64,000 bases of DNA from positions 184,797-248,796 of the forward strand of contig LXYH01000034.1 in assembly GCA_001650895.1 (NCBI GenBank), written 5' to 3'. Position numbers and translations under genes: made by a program. Position 1 is the stretch's first letter. Each line of letters opens with the position of its first letter. The stretch is from Rhodobacteraceae bacterium EhC02 (GTDB taxonomy: Bacteria > Pseudomonadota > Alphaproteobacteria > Rhodobacterales > Rhodobacteraceae). The notes under the pieces were generated by a model that saw nothing but the letters and a program-made list of their open reading frames with translations, ran no database searches and was not told the origin of the DNA. Shown here piece by piece: positions 27,082-35,295 of the stretch.

Positions 27082-27215
27082 CGTCAACCAACAGAGCCGG
27101 AGCCCTCCAGACCAAAATCACGCCGCCTGTCCCAAATCATTCGACGACGGACAGGTCTGTGACCATGATCAAGGCCTGCGGGCTGAACAAACGGCCTCAG
27201 AGCGCCCAAAACCTC

Positions 27216-27998
27216 TCAGGCAGCCTCGCGTTCGGCAGCCATCGCATGCCCTCCCGCCCGCGCCAGCAGAATCCACACGCAGATTGACCGCCGCGCGGCC
27301 AGTAAAACCGCGAACGATATGAACCAGATCACCAGAGGTAGGGACTTGCCGCCATCCAGCCCCCCCGTGATCGTCAGCGGAAGGAGGAGCGGACCAAAAA
27401 TCATGACAAGGATCGCACCGCCATATTCCGCGATCGTCACCAGAAAGCCGCCTTTGTTTTCCAATGCGCGATCCACAGCGGTCTTCCCCTCAAGCGCCGA
27501 GGCGGAGATCAGGATCATCTTCCCCTCCTCCACCTTGAAGCGTTCGGTCGCAATGGCCACGATGTGCCCGAAAGCGACCCGCCGGACAGTTGCGTGGGCG
27601 CGCCAAAACGTCCAGGCGATCAGCAGCAAGGTCGAGATGATCATCGCACCCGATCCGATCGGAACCGCAGCGATGGCCAGCGCGGCGACCATTGGCGTCA
27701 CCCAGCCGAAGCCGATGACCCCCAAGGCCGCGCCAGCAGCCCGACGCGAGAGCGTCATGACCAAGGCGACAAGGTGAAAGACGGCCAAGCCGATGACCGT
27801 TGTCCACCCGATTGCCGCCGCAACGGGGGCCCTATCGAAGTCGAACAACAATTCCGGCGCATCGAGCGTCGTCAAGGAGGCCAAGTAGTACAGCGGTCCA
27901 AGCACTGCATATGCCGCCGAGATTTGCCACGTCGCCTTGGGCACTCCATGGGTTTCCGGTGCGAACCGGATATGAATGCCCCTCAAACCGGAAATCAT
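27216..27998 (-). CDS. Polytopic membrane protein, candidate immunity protein
   Basis: A 260-residue protein with about six hydrophobic helices (around residues 27-43, 60-82, 90-112, 117-132, 188-210, 220-238) and one cytoplasmic-looking loop (about 145-180). I recognise no family. Its start overlaps the stop of the 440-residue hydrophobic-segment protein by four bases (ATGA), so both are made from one message in coupled fashion. A polytopic membrane protein directly after a predicted membrane-active toxin is the usual arrangement for an immunity protein of pore-forming toxins. That role is inferred from position and topology. Confidence 0.5.
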   Translation of the reverse strand: MISGLRGIHIRFAPETHGVPKATWQISAAYAVLGPLYYLASLTTLDAPELLFDFDRAPVAAAIGWTTVIGLAVFHLVALVMTLSRRAAGAALGVIGFGWVTPMVAALAIAAVPIGSGAMIISTLLLIAWTFWRAHATVRRVAFGHIVAIATERFKVEEGKMILISASALEGKTAVDRALENKGGFLVTIAEYGGAILVMIFGPLLLPLTITGGLDGGKSLPLVIWFISFAVLLAARRSICVWILLARAGGHAMAAEREAA

Positions 27999-29317
27999 GG
28001 TCGCATATTTCCAATGGCGCTCTGCGTCATTCCATTAATATAGCCGTGAACGCCCTCGACCAGATCTTCGATATAGTCGCCCGGGCCGTAAACCTCTTCT
28101 TCGATAGTGCGATAGATGCGTGCCAGCTCGTCCGCGAATGTACCGGTGACCCGTACGGCGCTTTGCAGGGCCGCGCCCAGCGTGTCGTGGGCTGCAGTGG
28201 CCAGGCGATCGACCAGATCGACCAATCCCGTCCGGTTCACAATCCATGTCAGCGCGGCGCCTGCGACCAACGCCGCCGCAATTCCCGCGGCAACACCCGC
28301 CACGGCCGCGCCCACCGTCACGGCTGCGCCGACCGTCAGCGCACCGACCACGACGCCGGCGATGAAGCTGCCGACAGCTGCTGAAATCATCAGCGCGACC
28401 CCATCGACGACCAGCATGCTGAACAGCTGGGACCAGTCACCGCGTGAGTCTGGATTGGAATACCATTCGATCACGTCAATCGTGCCCACGATAAAGAACC
28501 CGACCACCGGGATGCGGCTTGCCGGCGTGGCGGCGGCGCGGCTGCCCAGCTGACCGCGTGTGCCTGCGGTCACGACAGCCATGCGATTGCGCGTCATCGA
28601 CACCACCACCCCAGCCATCAGCTGACGTGCCAATCCGGGCTGCATCCGCGCAAGGACCATAAGCCTTCCGGCACCGTCCCGCAGAACGCGCAGTGCACCT
28701 GCCCCGCCGTCAAGCATGGCGCGGATGGCGGCGCGACCATTGCGCGAGCGAACGGCGGCCACCACATCGGCAAGCGTGGGTGCGCCATCGGTCCCCGTCG
28801 ATCGCAGGTCGATGATTTCGCCCGTAGCCTCGAACAGCGCCTGTGTGCCGCTCACCTCGTCCAACACTTCGAGCCCGGCAAGAATTGTAACGGCAGCCCA
28901 GAGCAGCACCGTATCAGGGGCCTGATCGATGTCGATTTCACCTTCCGGCGGCGCGGCACTCATCAGGGTCGGCGGGACGGCCAGCAACAGCAGGTCCTGT
29001 TCGGTCCCGCCCGAGTTCGTGGAGGCGTCATCCTTCACTTCGCTGATCAAAAGCCCCAGGTCCCGCGGATGCGTGAAGTTGTAGTCCTGCAACCTTTCGC
29101 AAATCGGATAGGACTGCCCTCCCAGGATCAGATCCAGCTGTCCTGTTGTACCGGCAAGATCGTTTGGAAGGATCATGCGCTCCCCATGGGGCAAGGGTCC
29201 GGTCGATAGCCCGTTCACACGGGCTTCGACCGTGCCGCGAAGTGTACTGGAGTTCGCGCGGAACATGTTTCCCTCCTCGCAGCGCGCCAGAGGGTCATCG
29301 CAGTTGATGGCTACCAT
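27995..29317 (-). CDS. Candidate membrane-active (pore-forming) effector with Gly/Ala-rich hydrophobic segment
   Basis: A 440-residue protein of no family I can name. Residues 1-100 are polar and cysteine-containing, without a signal peptide. A mixed helical middle (about 125-285) follows. Next is a long Gly/Ala/Val segment (about 315-370; ISAAVGSFIAGVVVGALTVG, then AGVAAGIAAALVAGAAL) that could form glycine-zipper helices. An amphipathic tail follows (NRTGLVDLVDRLATAAHDTL). This layout recalls colicin-like or VasX-like membrane toxins. It lies 46 bases after a DUF4123 gene, overlaps the next membrane-protein gene by four bases, and has GGAAGGA before its ATG. Toxicity is inferred. Confidence 0.5.
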   Translation of the reverse strand: MVAINCDDPLARCEEGNMFRANSSTLRGTVEARVNGLSTGPLPHGERMILPNDLAGTTGQLDLILGGQSYPICERLQDYNFTHPRDLGLLISEVKDDASTNSGGTEQDLLLLAVPPTLMSAAPPEGEIDIDQAPDTVLLWAAVTILAGLEVLDEVSGTQALFEATGEIIDLRSTGTDGAPTLADVVAAVRSRNGRAAIRAMLDGGAGALRVLRDGAGRLMVLARMQPGLARQLMAGVVVSMTRNRMAVVTAGTRGQLGSRAAATPASRIPVVGFFIVGTIDVIEWYSNPDSRGDWSQLFSMLVVDGVALMISAAVGSFIAGVVVGALTVGAAVTVGAAVAGVAAGIAAALVAGAALTWIVNRTGLVDLVDRLATAAHDTLGAALQSAVRVTGTFADELARIYRTIEEEVYGPGDYIEDLVEGVHGYINGMTQSAIGNMRP

Positions 29318-29363
29318 GATGTCAGTCCTTCCTCACTCTTTAATCACTTGAATATAAATATTT

Positions 29364-30416
29364 TCAATGCCTTAGCTTTCGCGCCGCATCCAGCAGCATG
29401 CGCGACCTGTCCAATTCGTGAAAAGGCGACGAGAACATCCCGGCAAGGCGCGCATCCTCTTCCGCTGGGCCACCAACCATGAGGGATGCCAGGCAATAGC
29501 GCTCGACCGATTTGTCCGACAGCAGCCCAAGGCGACGTGATCGTTTCTCCATATCGAGGACCATGGCCTTGCGGTCACTCTCTTCCAGCGCTCCGACTGC
29601 CCGGATGCGTCGGCCAAGGCGCAACGCGAGGTCTTCCCGGAAAATGGCACGCCTTACCTGCTCCATGTCATGGGCGAGGTAAGGCCAATGGCCTTGCGGC
29701 CGCTTTGTCGGCGCCGGTTCACCGACAACATGCAGCGCACGGTTCCGGCGAATGTCGCAAGCAAGGATTTCCAGTCCGGACATGAAGGCCGCCACATGAA
29801 GGGACGCATCCGGATGGTGCAGGGGCAGATACCGTCCGATGACCCGTGGGTCCCAGAAGCGAAACAAGCGGCTGTTCCCGGCCTCATCCGTCACGCGCGT
29901 GAACCTGCGCAGGTGTCTGCGCAGATCTGCCAATGTCATCCCGGTGCGCACGAATATGCCAGGCTCGCGCGACCACAAACAGCCGGGCGCGTCGCCAGCC
30001 ATGAAAAGGCTTTGGCAGAACGGTGTATCGGTCTGCAGGGATACCAGCCATGGGGCCACATCTTCCAAACCTGCCTCCGCCTCATAGAGGCAGATGTGCT
30101 CCAAGCCTGAGGCTTGCAGTCTCTCCGGCAATCCGAATACGCGGGCCGCGTCCAGCACCGCATAGACGTGTGAGCCGTCACCTGTCAGGAAATCGACAAG
30201 CGGTTCAGGGACAACGTTCCGGGATGTCAGGATCGGCGCCGCCGCGTATGGAAAGACGCCCTCGATGACCGTCCAATTCAAACGCCCTTCGCGATTGGGG
30301 CGCAACGCCTGACCCGCGGCGCCACTGTCTTCAAACCGGTCGTCCTGCATGCTTTTCCAGACCATACTCTTTACAGGCCATAATCGTATTCCAAGCACAA
30401 TCTTTCTGGAAGCCAC
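29364..30416 (-). CDS. DUF4123 protein, probable type VI secretion effector chaperone/adaptor
   Basis: A 350-residue protein. The DUF4123 region is clear: VYAVLDAARVFGLPERL, ICLYEAEAGLEDVAPWLVSL, PGIFVRTGMTLADLRRHLRR and FRFWDPRVIGRYLP. DUF4123 proteins (Tap-1/TEC, VasW) load specific effectors onto VgrG or PAAR tips and are normally encoded just before their effector. Here the next gene is the hydrophobic-segment protein. The start is uncertain: GTG at 30416, ATG at 30365 or ATG at 30350 are in frame. The C-terminal 120 residues lie beyond the usual domain and are rich in Arg. No VgrG, Hcp or Tss genes are in the window. Confidence 0.75.
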   Translation of the reverse strand: MASRKIVLGIRLWPVKSMVWKSMQDDRFEDSGAAGQALRPNREGRLNWTVIEGVFPYAAAPILTSRNVVPEPLVDFLTGDGSHVYAVLDAARVFGLPERLQASGLEHICLYEAEAGLEDVAPWLVSLQTDTPFCQSLFMAGDAPGCLWSREPGIFVRTGMTLADLRRHLRRFTRVTDEAGNSRLFRFWDPRVIGRYLPLHHPDASLHVAAFMSGLEILACDIRRNRALHVVGEPAPTKRPQGHWPYLAHDMEQVRRAIFREDLALRLGRRIRAVGALEESDRKAMVLDMEKRSRRLGLLSDKSVERYCLASLMVGGPAEEDARLAGMFSSPFHELDRSRMLLDAARKLRH

Positions 30417-30615
30417 ATTATGACCGATGGCAACAGGTCAGGTTTCCGGACGGATCAGACCGACCATGCGCCAAATTTCAAACCGGACCACTCATCGGGG
30501 GCAGACCGGGCATCGCCCCTGCTTCCTGATCCCTGCCCATCTTGGGCGCATGACTTCTTGAGATAGATCATGATCGTGCTAAAGTTGATCAATCTATTAA
30601 ATTACGCGAGGCCTC

Positions 30616-32130
30616 ATGTCTTTTGATCACGCCTCGATTGTACCCGAGAACAGGTCCGAAGAAGGGGCCGGGACACACGAAAACGCAGGGTTACCCTCAG
30701 CGGACCCCGTCGCAAACATCATCGCCGGCCTTGCGTTTCTTCTGTCCTGCAGCGCGTCCTTCGCACAGGCGCAGGAGCGCGACCCGATGCTGCTGCATGA
30801 CGCGGACAGGCTGACCCTTCGCGGTCATCTGCAGTTCGGTCTGAACGCTGTCAGCGAAACCAACCTGTTCTGGGACCTGGCCGCGACCACCGCCCCGGCA
30901 AGCGGCTTCGATCCTGACACGCAATGGCTTGAGGGCTATGTCAAACCCGGTATCAGCTTCGCGTATCAACTCGATACGGGTGCGGTGCTTTACGGCAAGC
31001 TTTCCGCAGTCGCCTCTCGCACCTGGGGCACGGATGCCTTTGATACCGGGAACACCGGGGCCGCAACCCTTGAAGAGGCCTACCTGGCCCTGCGCGGCAC
31101 GATGGGCACGGGCCTGTCCTATGATCTGTCGCTTGGCCCGCGCGAGTTGAACCTCGGCACGGGCATGCTGATCGCCAATGGCGCCACAAGCGGCTTCGAG
31201 CGTGGCGCGCTGAAATTCGGGCCGCGCAAGGCCTGGGAAATGGCCGTGATCGGGCGTTTGTCTTCGGGGACCGTCACGGCCACGGCATTCTATCTTGATC
31301 CGAACGAATTGCCCGCAACGGACGGAAACAACGAACTGGCCGGGTTCGACCTGCGCCATGACGACCCGCGCGGCGGCTATCTCGGGGCGACCTATGTGCA
31401 TGTGCTGAACTCGGACTCGCCCTATCCGCAGGCAGCAGCCGGAGGGTCCGGCCCACCGACCGTGACGCCGGGCGCCCGCGACGGGACGAACACCGTCAAC
31501 CTTTACGCCAGGACGAACCCGTTTGCCGGCAGGCTCGAGAACTGGACCTTCACGGGCGACGTGGCCTATCAGTGGAATGACCGGATCGACCTCAAGGCAT
31601 GGGCGGGGCGCGTGACGGCGGGCTACAGCTTCGTCAACCTGCCCTGGTCGCCGAACCTGACGCTGGGCTATCAGACCTTTTCCGGTGACGATCCGAACAC
31701 GACCACGCTGGAACGGTTCGATCCGCTTTACTACCAGGGCAGCCCCAGTGCCTGGGCCACGGGATCGAAATCCGCCTCGACCTTCATCAATTCGAACGTG
31801 AACGCCCTGACGGTCGCGCTGCGGGTGCAACCCACGCGGCAGGACACATGGACCCTGCGCTATGCGCATATCCGCGCGAATGCGTTGAACAGCCCGGTCC
31901 AGTTCGGGCAGGCCACAAGGATCGACGTGAATGGAAACGTCGTGGCAGGCGTCACGGACAAGCACCTCGCCGATGACCTGTTCCTCGAATACAGCCGGAT
32001 CATCAATCGCAATATATTTCTGACGGCCGGTGTCTCGGTCTCCTTTCCGGGGGCCGGGATCGACAACGTGATCGGCCGAAGTGCTGCCCCATGGACAGGA
32101 GGTTTCGTCAATGTCGTCTTCAACTTCTAA
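30616..32130 (+). CDS. Outer-membrane beta-barrel protein, alginate-export type porin
   Basis: A 504-residue protein. A hydrophobic export segment (ANIIAGLAFLLSCSASFAQA, about 33-52) follows an unusually long polar N-terminus, so the mature chain likely begins near residue 53. The rest alternates aromatic and polar residues as in beta-strands and ends in Phe (FVNVVFNF), as required for BAM insertion. RLTLRGHLQFGLNAVSETN and LRYAHIRANAL fit the alginate_exp family, which forms channels for anionic or aromatic solutes. GAGG lies four bases before the ATG at 30616. The gene overlaps the serine hydrolase gene by 20 bases, so both are likely co-expressed. Confidence 0.75.
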   Translation: MSFDHASIVPENRSEEGAGTHENAGLPSADPVANIIAGLAFLLSCSASFAQAQERDPMLLHDADRLTLRGHLQFGLNAVSETNLFWDLAATTAPASGFDPDTQWLEGYVKPGISFAYQLDTGAVLYGKLSAVASRTWGTDAFDTGNTGAATLEEAYLALRGTMGTGLSYDLSLGPRELNLGTGMLIANGATSGFERGALKFGPRKAWEMAVIGRLSSGTVTATAFYLDPNELPATDGNNELAGFDLRHDDPRGGYLGATYVHVLNSDSPYPQAAAGGSGPPTVTPGARDGTNTVNLYARTNPFAGRLENWTFTGDVAYQWNDRIDLKAWAGRVTAGYSFVNLPWSPNLTLGYQTFSGDDPNTTTLERFDPLYYQGSPSAWATGSKSASTFINSNVNALTVALRVQPTRQDTWTLRYAHIRANALNSPVQFGQATRIDVNGNVVAGVTDKHLADDLFLEYSRIINRNIFLTAGVSVSFPGAGIDNVIGRSAAPWTGGFVNVVFNF

Positions 32131-33454
32131 TCTGGCCGCGCTGGTCGCCGGGTGCGCAATTGCCATCGGATCGTCACAGGGCGTGATGGCACAATCCGCG
32201 CTGCTGTCGGCGCAGGATTCCGATCCGAACGTGATGGGCTGGATGCAGGGCTTTCCCCCGCCCGCCGACAAGATGATCACGCAACCCGACAGCGTCTATT
32301 TCAGCTTTCCCCGGCTGCGTTGGTCCGTGTGCCACCTGCGCGAATTCCTGCCCACCGAGGAAATCAGCCGCGGCATCGGTGCGCCGGTGCCGCTGGCGTA
32401 TCCGCCAGCCGCCGAATTCGCGGATCTGCGCGCACAGATCGACGCCGTCACCTTCACGCCGCAGAACAGCGACACACCGATGACCTGGGAAGAGTCGCTC
32501 TATGCCAATTACACGGACGGGATGCTGATCCTGCACAAGGGGCAGGTCGTCTACGAGCGGTACTTCGGCTGCCTGCAGGAAGACGGCAAGCACGCCATCA
32601 TGTCGATGACCAAGTCCTTCACCGGCCTTCTGGCCGAGATCATGGTGGTCGAGGGCACGCTGGACGATACGGCCCTTGTCCGCGACATCATTCCCGACAT
32701 CGGCGACAGCGCGTTTGGCACGGCCACTGTCCGACAGGTCATGGATATGACCACGGGCGTGAAATATTCCGAGGATTATTCCGATCCGAACGCCGATATC
32801 TGGCTTTATTCCGCAGCGGCAAGCCCCTTGCCCAAACCCGAGGGATACGATGGGCCGAACGGCTATTGGGAATACCTGCAGCAGGTCAAACCCGAGGGCA
32901 ATCACGGCGACGCGTTCCATTACAAGACCATCAACTCGGACATGCTGGGCTGGATCATCAGCCGTGTCTCGGGCAAGTCGGTGACGGAACTGGCCTCGGA
33001 CCGGTTGTGGCGGCGCATGGGTGTCGAGCAGGATGCCTATCAGACGGTCGATGCAAAGGGCGTGCCCTTCGCGGGCGGCGGCATCACCGCGGGGCTGCGC
33101 GACCTGGGACGGCTGGGTCAGCTGATGCTGAATGAGGGCCAGATCAATGGCACCCGCCTGTTCCCGGCCGAGGTCGTGAAGAAGATCCGCGCGGGCGGTG
33201 ACCGGTCCAGGTTCGGAACGGGTTTCCCGACCATCGGCGCGGGCAGCTATACCAGCCAGTGGTGGGTGTTCCACAACGACCACGGGGCCTTTGCCGCGCG
33301 CGGCGTGCATGGGCAGACGATCTATGTCGATCCCACCGCCGAGATGGTGCTGGTGCGCCTGTCCTCCTTCCCGCAGGCGCAGAACGGGTTCATCGACCCG
33401 ACCTCGCTTCCGGCCTACAAGGCGGTGGCCGCATTCCTGATGTCGCGGCAGTGA
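32111..33454 (+). CDS. Exported serine hydrolase, beta-lactamase class C / 6-aminohexanoate-oligomer hydrolase-like
   Basis: A 447-residue protein with an N-terminal signal peptide (NLAALVAGCAIAIGSSQGVM, cleavage near AQ). The catalytic SxxK is SMTK in AIMSMTKSFTGLLAE. A Tyr of the second motif is in GVKYSEDYS, and a late HGQTIYVD replaces the usual KTG. This arrangement is shared by NylB-like hydrolases, esterases and DD-peptidases, so the substrate is open. The ATG at 32111 follows GGAGG at eight bases. It overlaps the porin gene by 20 bases. Confidence 0.85.
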   Translation: MSSSTSNLAALVAGCAIAIGSSQGVMAQSALLSAQDSDPNVMGWMQGFPPPADKMITQPDSVYFSFPRLRWSVCHLREFLPTEEISRGIGAPVPLAYPPAAEFADLRAQIDAVTFTPQNSDTPMTWEESLYANYTDGMLILHKGQVVYERYFGCLQEDGKHAIMSMTKSFTGLLAEIMVVEGTLDDTALVRDIIPDIGDSAFGTATVRQVMDMTTGVKYSEDYSDPNADIWLYSAAASPLPKPEGYDGPNGYWEYLQQVKPEGNHGDAFHYKTINSDMLGWIISRVSGKSVTELASDRLWRRMGVEQDAYQTVDAKGVPFAGGGITAGLRDLGRLGQLMLNEGQINGTRLFPAEVVKKIRAGGDRSRFGTGFPTIGAGSYTSQWWVFHNDHGAFAARGVHGQTIYVDPTAEMVLVRLSSFPQAQNGFIDPTSLPAYKAVAAFLMSRQ

Positions 33455-33491
33455 AGGCTGCAAGGCCGCGCAGGCAAAGGACATCGCCGAC

Positions 33492-33989
33492 ATGACAACG
33501 CAACACGCGCGGGGCTGGGAACGCATCGACAAGGCCGCCTTTGGCATCATCTACGGCGCGATCATGGTCTTGAGCATCCTGCTGGCGCAGGGCAGCCACC
33601 CTGCCCCGCCGCTTGAAACCGCAGTGGTCCTTTTCGGGTCGGTCTTTGCGATCATGCTTGCCAAGGCTTTTGCCGAATTGCTGTCGCATGCCCTTGATAT
33701 GCGCGAACGGCTGACCCGGCACAGTTGGCGCGCGGCATGGCATCACAGCGCGCCGACGCTGGCGGTCGCCAATCTTCCGACGGCGCTGTTCCTGGCCGCA
33801 TGGCGCGCATGGATCAGCGCGGATACGGCGCTTGTTCTCTCTCAGATCCTGTGCGTGGCCTTGCTGGCAACCCTGGGTGCCAGGGTCGGCTGGGTTCTGG
33901 ACCGTCGCGTGATCCCCGCGATGCTGGGGGCGGTTTTTGCCGGCGGCATCGGATTGCTGCTGTCAATCATCAAGCTTGTCATCCACTGA
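33492..33989 (+). CDS. Small integral membrane protein of unknown function
   Basis: A 165-residue protein with four predicted helices (about 15-32, 40-60, 90-108, 112-160 in two segments) and His/Arg-rich loops (RLTRHSWRAAWHH). I recognise no family. It starts 37 bases after the serine hydrolase stop and is likely the last gene of that operon. The 3' end overlaps the convergent hydrolase gene by 27 bases. Confidence 0.7.
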   Translation: MTTQHARGWERIDKAAFGIIYGAIMVLSILLAQGSHPAPPLETAVVLFGSVFAIMLAKAFAELLSHALDMRERLTRHSWRAAWHHSAPTLAVANLPTALFLAAWRAWISADTALVLSQILCVALLATLGARVGWVLDRRVIPAMLGAVFAGGIGLLLSIIKLVIH

Positions 33990-35072
33990 CCCTGCCGCAG
34001 TCCCCACACCCACACCCGCCCCCGGCTGCAGGCGCCACAGGTTGCTGCCCGAGGCCACAAGGCCAGGGCGCGCATCAGCAGGCATGTCAGCCTCCAGAAG
34101 CCGGCGAAGATCGTCGCCAACGGGGCGGCTGTAGATATGATAAAGATGCCCTGTCGGTTCTTCCTGCGGCAGATCGCTCAGATCTATGACCTCGACCCCG
34201 GTCAGGCCGGAGACATCGTTTCCGGCCTCGCCCAGCCTGGGGTAGCCGTGAATTTGCGCCGACAACGCCAGCGGCCTGTCAGTGCCCGCGACATAGACGG
34301 TCATGCTTTGCGCGATGGGTCTGATGCGGGGCAGCAGGCGCGCGAAAATCCCGAAATCCATGTCCGGCGCCAACAGCACGACATGACCAAGCCGGATCCC
34401 AGGCTGGCGATAGGCCACTTCGGCCAGTGCAAGCGCCACACCGCGCGCGCCCAGGCTGTGCCCGATCACGTCCACCGCCGCAGGACCAAAGCGACGCTCC
34501 AGTTCGATGATCGTGTCGGCCAGGTCAGGCAGGCTCCAGTACAGGTCGGCCTCGTCATGCGTGTAATAGGCCACGGCCCCGTCCGAGGGCCAGCTGAACC
34601 ATAAGAACCGCCCCGCAAGCCCCGCATTCTGCTGCAAGAGCGTGGCACGGCGGCAGCCCTTGTCGAACCCGATGTAATAGCCATGCACGTAAAGCACGGG
34701 ACCACGCGGCCCGGCGGTCTGCTCCAATGCGTCCAGCACGGCGGCGACCTCGCGTTCCTGTACGCTTTGCACGCGCAACAACTCCTCCCGCAGGAAGGTC
34801 GGGGTCGCATCGGCAAGAGGCGAGAGAACGCCAAGATCGCGCGCCGCCACGCCGCACGTCCCGGCCTTGGGATCGCTGCGTTTGCTGCCATAGGCTTCGG
34901 CAGGATCCGAGGCGCCCGTCCTGTTGCGCAGCGTGACGAACGGAAACTCCAGGCCCTGTATTGCGGTCTGTGCAGGCTGGGCCGTGGAAGGCACCGCCAA
35001 GCCGCAGAGCGCCGCCATCGACACCAGGATCACGCCCGCAAGGCGGGCAAGGACGAAGGTGGCGGCTTTCAT
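33963..35072 (-). CDS. Exported alpha/beta hydrolase (DUF900-like)
   Basis: A 369-residue protein. The N-terminal signal peptide (FVLARLAGVILVSMAALCGL to STAQ) points to export. The hydrolase core has VLYVHGYYIGFDKGC (oxyanion region), FLWFSWPSDG, the nucleophile elbow GHSLGARG with catalytic Ser, VVLLAPDMDF and a C-terminal His (GHLYHIYSRP). The WPSDG pattern is typical of DUF900 proteins. The ATG at 35072 is chosen since the signal peptide starts there. It converges with the small membrane protein gene (27-base overlap). Confidence 0.8.
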   Translation of the reverse strand: MKAATFVLARLAGVILVSMAALCGLAVPSTAQPAQTAIQGLEFPFVTLRNRTGASDPAEAYGSKRSDPKAGTCGVAARDLGVLSPLADATPTFLREELLRVQSVQEREVAAVLDALEQTAGPRGPVLYVHGYYIGFDKGCRRATLLQQNAGLAGRFLWFSWPSDGAVAYYTHDEADLYWSLPDLADTIIELERRFGPAAVDVIGHSLGARGVALALAEVAYRQPGIRLGHVVLLAPDMDFGIFARLLPRIRPIAQSMTVYVAGTDRPLALSAQIHGYPRLGEAGNDVSGLTGVEVIDLSDLPQEEPTGHLYHIYSRPVGDDLRRLLEADMPADARPGLVASGSNLWRLQPGAGVGVGTAAGSVDDKLDD

Positions 35073-35295
35073 CCTCAGGCAGGACACGATGGCGATATCC
35101 GATGGCTCAACACCGGTTCGTCTTATGCGTTTTCGCTGCGCTTGTCGCGATCTATCGCATCGGGCGCGCGTTCTGAAAAACCGCATGGGGGTCTGGGCAC
35201 CCTGGCTGCACCTGCTCAATCAGGTCCTTGGCAGGGCTTGGGGCATCATGACAAGATCGCGGACAAGACCGCAGGGACCGGGGGCCGAGGACAAG

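Larger units (their letters stand above)
25628..27134 (+). mobile_element. IS3-family insertion sequence (about 1.5 kb)
   Basis: Bounded by the inverted ends TGGGACAG (25628-25635) and CTGTCCCA (27127-27134). A second stretch of end similarity lies further in (GGAGGGTTTCCGGCTC at left, GGAGGGCTCCGGCTC read inward at right). It carries orfA and orfB overlapping by four bases. No flanking target duplication is visible, which suggests a rearrangement after insertion. The left end has removed the start of the HlyD-like gene. An internal stop in orfB implies the copy cannot move by itself. Confidence 0.8.

Noticed and set aside
30417..30615. Possible right attachment site of the island
   Set aside because: Only a weak, gapped similarity to the dusA 5' end at about 30488-30503; not enough to call an attR site.
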